NCBI GenBank assembly: GCA_017590115.1
Contig: JAGGNK010013114.1
Location: 1,116,001-1,180,000 of the forward strand
Length of the DNA: 64,000 nt
Direction: 5' to 3'
Origin: Montifringilla adamsi
Lineage: Eukaryota > Chordata > Aves > Passeriformes > Passeridae
How positions within the stretch are numbered: position 1 is the stretch's first letter; the number at the start of each line of letters is the position of its first letter. Below the pieces are notes generated by a model, which worked only from the letters and a program-made list of their open reading frames with translations, was not told the origin of the DNA and did not search any database. Of this stretch, positions 1 through 11,500 are shown piece after piece. Both the position numbers and the translations under genes were made by a program.

Positions 1-3000
1 CTGAGCTGACGCTTGGTAGGCTGTAGTTGCCTTGTTCTTCTTGCTGATGCTCAGGAGAATCCTGTTTGTCCATAATGTATTTTGAAAGCAGCTGCAAATG
101 AGATTTAATCAGTTGGAATCATCCAAAAATCTTTTAACTATAGTAGGTTGACATCAGTTCTTTGTCCTGCCCTTGGAAAGACCCTATAAACACAGGTGGA
201 TGAGACTTCTTTCCATTTCTACAGTTTCACATAAACTTGTATCTGAGCTCTTGTTGCTGACTCAGACTGCAGCTTTGTCTTTTCTCTGTTTTTCTTCCCA
301 TCTTTTGCTCCTTCCTCCCAGCCTCAAAAGCACTCCAAAGTGGGATCCAATTGATATGGATGTAGAGCAGTTAGTATTGCTGTTGATAGTGGGCTGGGCT
401 TCTTCTTTAATTTGAACCAAGTTTTGATTAGGCCTTTCCAAGCTTAAGCTCTTTGATACTAAGTAGAGGGAAGAAAGCTCAGAGTGGCAGGGTTTTGAGG
501 CAAGCACCCTGGAGATCAGCAGATGTCCTGAAATGATCAAATAATCCCAGATGTATGAGACAGCTGATGGTCTTATAAAATGCAGCTGAAGTAATGGCAT
601 TTTGCTGTACCAGTTCTGTTTTTCAGCATTAATTTTCAGTGGGATCTTGCGTGATCTTTCATTTAAAGCTGGATAAATACTTCTGATTTTCAGATTTGGT
701 CCCTGAATGCATCCTCTAATGACTGATCTTTGCTAAATTTGAGATTTCCCTTTTCCAAGAGTAGAATGGGGACAGTGCACAACCGTTGTATGTCAGGAGG
801 CTTAGTTAACTAGAGCTGGTTTAAGAAATGTTCATGAGAAGTTCACATGAGTGTTGGAGAATTCTCATCTTTGGTTTTCTATATTACAGGGCTGAACAGC
901 TCTCCTGTTTTTGTTGGGTTGCAAGGTTTTTCCTCCATGACCAAGTCTTTCCTGTTATAAAATCACCTGGTTTTTACACACAAGTAATTAAAGAGTGGGA
1001 AGTTTTGTTAAGTGCTTCTGAAACATACTGGTCATCACAGCTAATCAGGTTTTTAAGTGATTACAAGGGGTGCTGCAGTGCTCCATCTGGAGAGAAACAG
1101 TGCACAGCTCACAAGTTTGTTCACAGACAGCTGAGAATACCTGATACAAGACAGTTCTTGAATAGGTGCTGAGCAGTGAAGCTGCAGAACCTCTGCTCTA
1201 CTGGGTCATGCACATCCCTCACTAATATTTCAGAAGTAAAATTTTCCATGTAACCTTCACGGATAGATGCACACAGCATACTTAAACCTTCCTCCCTGCT
1301 CATCTCTGTGTGCACAGCAGGCTGCAGAGGGCCTGACTGGGCAAAATTCTCAGAGTTCTGCCCTCCCTTTTGCAAAGCAATATTAAGCATAATTACATAA
1401 AAGCTTAACTTGACTAGAAGGTTTATCAAATCATAGTGGCTGTGGGGCATTTCTCCTTTTCTTAATATAGGGAAAAAACCTTTAAAATATGACCTCTTAA
1501 TTTACTTTGTTTTTCCTGACATGACTTTATTCCATCTTTCCAGGCTAAATGATTCCATTTTAGAGACTGGTTTGGTCTGCTGCAAACTGTGGACTGGTTC
1601 TCTTACCAGGAGCTTCTATTTCCTTTCTTTTCTTGGCAGATAAGTGAAAAGCTCTCATGTGCTTTGCTCTTTGGAAAATGTCTGTGGTGGCATCAATGTT
1701 CTTAGAGATAATCCCAAAGCATTTACTGTCCACCTTACTCTGAAGTCACATTCCCACTGCTTCTACTTTTGTTAGCTCGGTGTATTCCATGTTGCATTAG
1801 GCATGTCCCATCAGGAGCTATCTGCATAATGCTAATGATTTAAGGGTCAATTTCTGTGTTTGTGAGGCTCCCATTCACAGTCCCTACCAGCCCTGGGAGG
1901 ACATTCCAGTGTGGGATCGTTTTTGAAACTTGATGGGTTTTTTTAACAGATATTCACATGCTGACTTTATAAATATTGCTGTGGTGGAAAGAGCAAAGTG
2001 AGAATTCAACATGGAAGAGTTCTGTAGACCACACTGCCTTCCCACCATGGCTGTGGGTTTGTCTCCATGCCTAACGGGGGCAGGTAAAAAGCAAACACTA
2101 AAAATAAGTGCGGGAAAGTTTTGTTGATTTTTGTTGCCATTGTTGTTGTTGTTTCTGGTTGTTTCAGTTTAATTTTTTAATCAAAACTTTCAATAATAAT
2201 AATAACTTTAAATAATAATAAATAATAAAAGAAAAAAGGAAAAAGGAAAAGCTGTGCAGCAGTCTCTGGTTTACTGGAGGACTATATAAAGCATTCTTTT
2301 GGATCAAAGCATTTTGATCTTTCCATGTGAAACTAGGGATGGGAAGAAAAGCCACTGCCTTACTGAGCAGATGATGGGATCTACAAACAGTCAAGTGCAG
2401 TTACCGTAGGTCACAGTAGGAAACAAGTCTTGTGCTGCTGCTGGAAGTGTTCTGCATCCCCCTCCCTTTCTGAGACAAGTGATCATACAATCACTGTGTA
2501 ATCTTTAGGTGGGGCTGAGTGAATTTCCTCATAGCTGTCTCCCATGAGTAGATGGAAATCTTTCACACTTCAGATTGCTTGTAAGCTCACCTCTGAAAAT
2601 ATACCTCTTCACTTGCTCTCTTTTATCCAGCCACAAGCCTGTGCTACCACATAAAGTTTTGATGTATAGATATATCCTTTATTGCTCCCATTTTAATTTC
2701 TGTTCAAGCTATGTCAGTCTTTCCAGAAAGGCATGGTTTCCCCATCTGGTAATCAGCTGTGGAGATGAAACTGCAAGCCTAATTAACACCAACTCTAATT
2801 TGTGCTTAATAGATTTTTGAACAACATTTAAAACTCCAATGATTCAAGACAGATAGCCATATTTTGTTGGTTTAGTTGTATAAATGAGAGCTGGGGGAAA
2901 TGTCTCCTTCTAAAAGGTCAGGCTTTAAGTGTAATTTACTCCAACTTAATATATTTAGCGCAGAAACAAAGTCCTTAGATATGCTGATGGTAGAATTGAT

Positions 3001-3031
3001 TTTTAAAAAATATAAATTGGCATCTTGTCAT
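1..3031. other. Intergenic DNA, no gene recognised
   Basis: Small open frames occur on both strands but none has recognisable similarity, codon structure or splice context. Apart from the AAT repeat nothing distinct is seen. In mammals the region beyond IMPG2's 3' end leads to ABI3BP; no ABI3BP exon was recognised. Confidence 0.6.
2186..2236 (+). repeat. AAT/AATAAT simple repeat
   Basis: Imperfect AAT trinucleotide array with interruptions, followed by an AAAAGG-rich segment. Confidence 0.85.
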
Positions 3032-3423
3032 TGTGATATTTTCTAAAAATTCTCTTTGGCCAGGATTCTTCTCCTGGGAAGCTGAGAGGCCTCAGAGAAA
3101 AATTTAAACAATAATTATCTTATTTGCTTCACCTGTTTTGCTGCTTTGGAATGTGGTAGGTGATTGTTTCATTGGTTTCATATGAATTGTTTTTACTTAA
3201 TGACCAGTCACAGTCCAGCTCTGTTGGGACTCTAGAGAGTCACGAGTTTTCATTACCATTCCTTCTAGCCTTCTGTCTGTATCCTTTCTCTATAGTTTAG
3301 TATAGTTTTAGTATAGCATTCTTTAATATAATATATCATAATATAATAAATTAGCCTTCTAAGAACATGGAGTCAGATTCACTGGTCTCTCACCTCGTCC
3401 TGGGGATCCATGCAAACTCAACA
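3032..3423 (+). mobile_element. Endogenous retrovirus solo LTR, passerine-type
   Basis: A segment of about 392 bp that starts TGTGATATTTT and ends CTCAACA, with AATAAA at 3345-3350 followed by the typical 3' portion (TTAGCCTTCT, ACATGGAGTCAGATTCA). I recall this pattern as an abundant LTR family of songbird genomes. Flanks tcat and gcat may be a decayed 4-bp target duplication. No internal retroviral coding sequence is attached. Confidence 0.8.
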
Positions 3424-6400
3424 GCATCTGTCTCACAAAATACTAGTATTGAGAGTATTTCTCATCCTGAAACAACTAAGAGTTGAAATCTACTTTTATG
3501 TTTAACTGGAAACACAGGAAAACTAAAGGAATGGGCTCAGAACAGCTGTAGCACGTCAGGCAAGTGACATTTCTGTCCTGCAACCTGCTGCCATCCTCCA
3601 AGCAGAGCTGCCTGCACTGCTCAGTGTGGTGGGTGACCCAGCAAGGAGGGTGAGTAGCAGCACAAACAAGAGTCAAAGAGGACAGGAACTCAACAAAAAT
3701 TCCTGGGGGTCTTAATAATGTAGAATAGGAGAGCTAATTAGTGGTAAATACGGCAAAACCAAAACTTTCCCACTTGGTCTGACAAATGAAAAAAAAATCC
3801 TGGCACAGGAATAGCTTTGGAATTTTTTTCCAGTTATGAAACCAAAGCAAATGGATCAATATTATATAGAAGATGATGCATCTGTTCCCAAACTGCATCA
3901 AGTAGCAGAAGGATAAGACAGAAATGCTGCTGGTGTTGTAGTACTCTTCAAATAAACCAACCACAAAAAGCTCTGTGAGTTTTTTACTAATATTTAAAGC
4001 AGTAATGATGCCTGACCCATTTCCTATGCTGTATAGAGTCAGTCTGTGTCTGTCCTATGATGCTTACAGATAGACAAATAAATTGGTATTGATGAATATT
4101 TTTGTTTTATAGGATGAGATGACTGTTCCTATGCTGGAGCTCTAGCACCTTTGCGTGCCTCTCTTCACAGAATCCATGGGGAAGAGGGCTCAAAGTCTTC
4201 TTATACTCCTGCAGCCCTTTAGAACAAGGATCAATTCCAGCAGGCCTGATGAGAAATGTGAATGAAAACCTTGATTATTAAAGGCTTTTTCCATTCTACC
4301 ATTTAAGCTGTAAGTTCTTAAAACCTGAAAAGTTTATTCATGCCCTTCCTTGGTCTGGAGGAGATAGGAGAAGCTGTAGTTTCAGCTGTGTCTGAGAACC
4401 TGAAAAAGCCTTTTTTTCTGAAACTAAACTGTTATTCGCAGTACATGGAGCTCACAGTCTGGGGCTTCATGGAATAGAGACTCAGTTACTTGGTATCTTT
4501 TAGCTTCTTGCGGGGAAAGGCTCCGTGCTCTGCGAAAAAGCAAATACAGGACAAGCACACAATTCCTGAAAGGCTTGTGTGCTAGACTTGCAGCTCTGAA
4601 CACTTGTTTGCTGTTAGAATTTCGGGCCCTGGTAGAATTCTGCCACTGTGGATTAGTGCCTTGAGGTTTAGAAATGAGGCCTTGAGAGATCCAGCCTGGG
4701 CTGCTGCATGTTTGAGATCCTCTGTTAAAGGGGCAGCTGGTAGCATCCTGGGGGACCTCATTTTCTCCAGTGTTTCCAGCCTTGAGGGGAGCCACAGATG
4801 CTGATAGACCTGTCAGCATTTAGTAAACAATACCTGCTTTTTTTCATGCTCTTAAATTAAGTCAAGTCATTCAAACCTGCACTTTTTACTTTATCAAGTG
4901 AAAAAGTGCATGCTAACTGATAATAGATTGATAGACTTGTACACAGAGCTGGTTGGGTGGTGGTTGGCTTTTTTGTTGTTTTGGGGGTTTGGGGTTTTTT
5001 TTGTTTATTTTGTTAGGATATTTAGAGTTCTTTATCTTTGCCTTGGATTGGGAAAGTACCAAAGAAAATCAATCATTCATTAAGTTCTTGGCTTTTTGAT
5101 TAGGGATGGAACATCTTCAAAAGAGTTTAACTGAAAACAAACACCCAGGAATGTGCTTTCCAGCACAAATTTTCAGTCTATAACCTTGCTACTGTTAATG
5201 AACTATATTTGGCACTTTTTTTTAGCAAAGGAGTTTAACAGCTTAGCTAACTCTGTAAAACAATTTTCTGATCCTACACACACACAAATGCTCATGGCTA
5301 AGACACCTTCTCCATGTCAAACTCATAGTCTCTACATGAATGTTATAGAAAAAATATTTTGGAAATAATTTTTTATTGTAGTGAAAACATATCATCATGT
5401 TCATATGTATACACACATACACAAATAAAATATCACTGTGTATTCACTGAAACACCTCACACTCAGTGTAACCAAACCTCATCTCAGCTTGTGCACAGCA
5501 GAATACCTTGAAAACCTGTGATCCCAGCTGCCATCCACAGTTGCACCCAGCAGGAGCAGCACCAAATCTCCCAGGGCTGGCAGCTGAGCTGCACAGAAAC
5601 ACATCCCAAGCTGCTGACCACCCTGAGCCCACCAATCCTCTGCTCTGATCACAGCCCCTGGTGTTATGGGATGGCTCAGCCGTGCTGCTGCAGGGCCACA
5701 AGGAGTGGGCTGTGCCTCAAAGTCTGGACCAGCTGCTCTGACAGCCCGTGGGCCTGCCAGTAGAACAGGGCCTCTGTCTCATAACGTCTGGTCACAATGT
5801 TCAGCAGCACCATAATATTTCCTGCTGTCTGGCATTATTTGGCTTTCAGTGCTTTATATAAGCATTTCTTTGACAGATGTGTGGCTCTGATACCCATCCT
5901 CTGCCACTCAAGGCAAGAAGGTACTACACAAGTGATCCAGTGAGGTTCTCCAGGACGCGCAGAAAAATTGCATTGAAATATTTTGTTGTTTAGCTAAGCT
6001 GCCTAAAGACAACCAAGTAATTCTCACTGTCACTTAACTCTAGAAAGTATCAGGTGGCTGTTGGCACATGGGGGCCGAGAACTACAGATGTAGAAATAAA
6101 TCACTTGGCCTTTTTTGCTAGCACAAGCTAATGTGATTGTAATTGATGCCCTAACCCTGACAGCTGTGTTAATGACTTAAACAAGAGACCTTGGGTGACT
6201 GAACAGAGCCCACACACAGCTTAACATATAGTCAGAATTTTCTTCATAACTTGAAGGTAAAATTCCATTTCTTTACTTGGAAGTCTCCCTCTCAATTCAG
6301 CTATTTCAAAACGCTTTAGGCTTCTTCTGTTTAAGGGATTCTATGCTGATTTCCAATAAACTAAGAATAATTTCAGTTTTTCCTTTCCCCGCAGGAAAGT

Positions 6401-8225
6401 GCTGATATCTACCAAATGTACAAGGACTGAAGTACCTGATTTTGAAAGGGAACTCATGGCAGGCTACTGCCCAATACAGTAATTTCAAATATTAGTTGGC
6501 TGAATTCAACACTGAATAAACACTAAATATAATATAGATATAAAAGAATGGGCACAAATGCCAGCATAGTATTTCATTATTAAAACTAGTCATCATTCTA
6601 TTTCAACAACTAAATCCATTACGAAAACAAGCTGGGAAGGAAACACACAACAAAGAAATAATGCAATTAACTTACAAAATATGAAACAAAATGTCTACAT
6701 ACAAAAAAAGAGTAAAAATCAATGTTAGTCACTTAAGCTTCACAGAACATTTGTACAATAGAAGCCCTTCTGTGCCCCAGCTTGTGTGTCTGCCAGAATG
6801 AGCTGGAGTACCACCCATCCTGGCTTTAAAGACACTGGAGTGTGCTGCAGAAGCACTGTCCTGCCTGGCCAAGGCTCCCTGTATTCCAGGGAGAGCCCTC
6901 AGGGGACTGCAGGCTTGGTGCTATCCTCTGCTTTGCTAATGCCAGGTAGCAAAATGTACATCAGGCATCTGTACAGAAGAAAAACTTTTCCAGTGAGGTT
7001 TTGTTTGTGTCTGCTTTAAAATTTTGTGAATGCTTTAAAATAATGCTAACATAACTCTAGCACAATTGTTCTCCCATACAACTCATTCATTTGTAAATCA
7101 AATATTTCCTTCTGCTAGTGCTTTATACCCATAAGATTTCCACTGGAAGCTCCAGTGAGGGGATAAAATGCCAGGCAGGGATTTTCAATGTGCATTTTAT
7201 TTTGATTGAGCATGTATCTTTTCTTATCCGAGGAGATTTTTTTTTTACCTTTGTATACATAATCTTTCAATGTCCATTTTGAAGTTAAAGAAAAATGAAC
7301 TTTCATAACCTCTGCCACTTCTGATTACCTCTTAAAAGTGTCAGTTTACATGGAAAAGCCAGAAGAAATTGAGATAAACAGACATCTGGACATTTTAGCC
7401 ATTCATTTAGAAAACATCTGTATCCATTCATGCAATGTTAAGACTATAAGTAACTTTGCAGTTACATCTGAGCCCGTTGCTGGGGCAGCAAGGTAGCATT
7501 TATCTCCCATGTGTATTCTATCAATTTCTTTTTTTTCTTAAAGCAGCTTCCTAAAATGAAAAACAGAAAAGCAGTGGTTAAGTTCATCTCTTTCAAGCAC
7601 TGAATTCAAGGCTTATACAAGGCAGCCCTTACTGTTTCCAGCTGTGGAAAATCTAGATGCTGATCCTTTTCAAGATGAAAAAATTAACTACTGACATGGA
7701 AAAATGGGAACTGCTGTTCCTTTCAATTAAAACAAAATATTGCTGAAGATCTGGGAACATGAGATTTTGCTGCTGTATATATTTTTAATAGGATGCCAAG
7801 GAATTGTACTACAGTATTGTTCAAAGTAACCCAGCAAGTTGTGCTTTGCTGCTTCCTACAGCAGGAATAGGGTTCATGCTAACAATTCAGTCTTTGGGGA
7901 CCCTCCTTGTGCTTAGCTTTCATCAAAGCACACAGCTCAGACTGATTAATTGTTTGGAATTGTAAAGTTTCTGTTACAGCTGGTGCCCACCATACCAGAC
8001 AGGACTATACCAATGATCTGTCTGGTGCTGGTCAGTTGCCAAATCTTGAGAACTCAAGACAAACTAGCATTTCTGTTTTGGCTTTTTAAAATTTCTGGTT
8101 TTAACCAAAGCACTGGGCAATGGGAATTACGCCAGAAGAATTAAAAAGATTCTATCTGTGCTTTTAAGGACCTGAATTGAGGTCAGAGCTCTGACACCAT
8201 TAACTCTGGGATTCCTCTTCACCGC

Positions 8226-8231
8226 TTTATT
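8226..8231 (-). terminator. Candidate poly(A) signal AATAAA downstream of IMPG2 stop
   Basis: The first AATAAA on the minus strand after the stop codon is about 200 nt downstream; a second is at 8240-8245. Both sit in an A-rich run, which makes chance occurrence easy. Mammalian IMPG2 has a long 3' UTR, so a more distal signal, such as the one near 7195-7200, may be the main one. Confidence 0.3.
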
Positions 8232-8262
8232 TTTTTTTTTTTATTTTTTTTTTCCCTGGGAC
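8226..8262. repeat. T-rich tract
   Basis: Two T runs separated by A, directly 3' of the IMPG2 stop codon on the minus strand; contains the candidate poly(A) signals. Confidence 0.9.
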
Positions 8263-8430
8263 TGCTGGGATTATTAAATACTGTAAAAGGGTTGAACCTC
8301 TTCAAAAATAATGCTTAAGTCTTTGCCTCTAGTGTCCTAGCATTTCTAGAACCTTAAAATATAATACAGTAATGTAAAGGCCGCAGAACAAAATATCAAA
8401 GGAATTCGTTATCCAGACAAGATATTTCAC

Positions 8431-8514
8431 TCACATTTGATGCTGCCTAACAAACTCTGCAAACTGGCGGTCTTTAGCGTAGAGCTCTATAATTCGAATT
8501 CTGTCCTGAATTTC
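8431..8514 (-). CDS. IMPG2: IMPG2 coding exon 17: C-terminus and stop codon
   Basis: The exon encodes [20 protein letters not shown] and ends F-V-R-Q-H-Q-M before TGA at 8433-8431. It matches human [23 protein letters not shown] and is two residues shorter at the very end. The predicted structure is a short amphipathic helix. Acceptor ttctag. Confidence 0.95.
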   Translation of the reverse strand, partial: EIQDRIRIIELYAKDRQFAEFVRQHQM

Positions 8515-11500
8515 CTAGAATACAATAAACAGAATTGTAAGTACATAATAGAAATCAGAATGCTACTGAAATAACTGATTTCTGGGTTTGGGGAAATAAA
8601 GCTCTTGTGTGTTGCTATTTCAAAGAGTGGAGCTTGAAATTGGGCACTCCAATGCTAAAATTCTTCTTTATTTTATTTATTTTAATTTTTCTAAATGAAA
8701 AAAAAAATAAGTGAAGCACTTCATTTTACTTCAGTAATACTTCACTTTCAAATAAAAACCAGGATTTGGACAGAGTGTAGCATTTCAATAAACTTTCACA
8801 AAACTATTTATCTCTCAGAGATATTTTGCCTACCAGCTACATACTGGATTCATGCCTCTCACAGTTGCTTAAGGATCTGTGGTTAGCTCTGGGATGCAAA
8901 TCCCTTCTCTTTAGCCTTCTACAGTAACCCTTGGATACTGTGTCTACAGGAAGAAATATGATGTGATCTAACGTGCAGGTTATAGAAAGACTTAAACTTT
9001 AAAAACAATCAGAAAACACCCAAAAAAAAAAAGCTCTCTGTGAAAGGGCCTGGATGTAACAATTTTTCACTGTGCAACTACTCTTATGTAAGAGAGTTGG
9101 CTTTAAAAGGTAAATGTTGTGTCGAGTAATACATCAAACCTCCCCAAATCCCATGAAGTTACCTAAGGGGTCAGCTCCTGTATTATGTCGAATTCATTAC
9201 TGGTCAGGACAAAACCATAACTTTCTCTAAAAGCAAGCAGGGAAAGCAAGCTTTTCTGTCGTCTTTTAAATAGTTGCAGCAGCTGCAACCTGTTTATCTG
9301 GAGCATAGACACCGGGGAAAGATCGGGCCCACCTCTGAGGTTAGAAGTGTGGAATAAGCTTACTGTTTCCATGATCTTTCCCATGCTACTATGAAAACAA
9401 GGTCATTTACCTCCTTAGTAAGCTCACTGTTTTCATAAATGTGCCTGATCTCTTCACTGCTGTAGTCTGTGGATGTCTCTGCACTGGTGGAACTGTAGGA
9501 CGTTAGCTGTGGATATCTCCGGTAATAATGGCTGTAGCCAGTCGTGTCACTTTCATACATGGGGTTGTATTTAACTGCATTCTCAATGGACGAGAGGCTG
9601 TCACCCTGCCTGGGGGAGCAATAAACACACTGTGAGCTTCTCTGCAGCCTGGAAGGGCAGCAGATAGACTAAGGAAGCCTGGCATTTGGAGGTGCCTGTA
9701 CGTCCTGTTGCTTGTAAACCGTGTGATATAAGACTTATGACAGAATTATCCTTATTGTGGCCAATGTGTTCTAAAATATTAGATGGTGTCACCTACCCCT
9801 GGGAGTCCCCAGTATCACTCCTTGTGTACTGATCTCGAAGGGTTCTGGCCAAGAAGAAGATGACAGCAGATGCCACAAGAAGAAATCCTGCCACAGAAGC
9901 AATTGCAATACCCACAACCAGTGGCTCAGACACGTATTCCTCACAGTGCTCCCCTCTGTACCACCAGTTCTCTCCCACACGGCACCTGCCACAAAGAAAC
10001 ACAGGGAAATTACACACCAGCAAAAGCTTTGGTTAATGTATTTAAGTTCCTGTTATGATGTGCCCTCAGTTAAATCACCCCAAAAATATCTTTGCATTGT
10101 CCAATCACTAATGTTATTATTGTTATGGACATACATTTTGGTAGATAATCATGTAACAGTTTGAGTTTAAAGAGACCTTTAATGATCATCTAGTCCCCTG
10201 CAATGAGCAAGGACATCTTCAACTAGATCAGGTTGCTCAGAGCCCCATCCAATCCAGGGGCATCTACCATCTCTCTGGATAACCAGTTCCAGTGTTTCAC
10301 CACCACCACTGTAAAAAATTTCTTCCTTATATCTAGTCTGGATCTACATCCTTTTAGTTTAAAACCATTAAGCCTTGCCCTATCACAACAGACCCTGCCA
10401 AAGGGTTTGTCCTCACCTTTCTTTCAAGCCCCCTTTAAGTATGGAAAGGCCACAGAAAGATTCTCCCAGGAGCCTCCTATTCTCCAGGGTGAACTACCCC
10501 AATCACAGAATTGAGTTAAGGTAGGAAAAATAGCAAAAGGGTAATGCATTTATGGTGGAAAACACCTGTGCTTTATGAAATTTACAGTACCCTGTGAGAT
10601 GTTAAAACTGGAAGGTGTTTAGACTGAGGAAAAACTCCTGCCCTGATTGAGCCTTACATGTGATATATCATCACTGCAAAGGTAGAACTGGAACAGGCTT
10701 GGTTTCAGATACCTACCTGCTTCTGATTAATACTATCACACAAATGTTTAAATGTATAATGCATCTGTGATAATATCCAATTTTAAAGTTTTAAAACCAT
10801 TTTTATTTCTTCTGTTAACAGTCTAAGATTGACTTTAGAGAAGTTCTAGGTGAACTTTAAAAACAAAATCACATAAAGAAACATAAATAACTGCTAATAG
10901 TAATAATATTGTTTGTGGTCATTTTCTTAGTTTTTGTTGATAGGCACATTTTATTTTACAAAATAGACTATTACATTGTTTGAAAAGTAAAAAGTAAAGT
11001 GCTGTGTCAGGGGCATCACCAAGTTGTCTGCATCTTGCATCTTTTTGATTACCTGCAAAATACAGCAATCCTGTTCAGATGCATTTATCTTTTTTTTTTT
11101 TTTTTTTAAGCAAATATCTGGGGCCTGTTCCTTCATCCTTTTATGAACCCACATGTTTTTTCCCAAATGTACAATGATTTACTTTTATGCTTTTTTCCAG
11201 ACCAAAAGCAGTATATTAAATGTGTTTATGCACTATCAATGTGATGTTCAGATATAAATTTCTGTTATGGAATTAACTCTTATAGGTGACATAACACTAT
11301 CAAACACTTTGCTACTTGAGAAAACCTCTGGAGTTAAATTCTGTCCCCAAAGGCCAATAAAAGTGATTTGAACAACTGAGTGCGTTCCATTACAACCTCT
11401 ATTCCTTGTTAGTTTTATTTTCTGATGCTTCTGTTCTATGAATTTGTTACTGTCTCATTTATGATCTATACATAGGAAAACTAATGTTAATACTGCGACT

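Larger units (their letters stand above)
3424..8430. other. 3' flank of IMPG2, probably 3' UTR plus intergenic DNA
   Basis: The part nearest 8430 is expected to be IMPG2 3' UTR, since the last coding exon ends there. Its far end cannot be set from sequence alone. A GC-richer patch at about 5450-5760 stands out and is open in one frame on each strand, but I recognise no protein there. Confidence 0.6.

Noticed and set aside
4424..4819. 131-codon minus-strand frame with an ATG
   Set aside because: No domain, no splice or expression context; composition resembles translated noncoding DNA.
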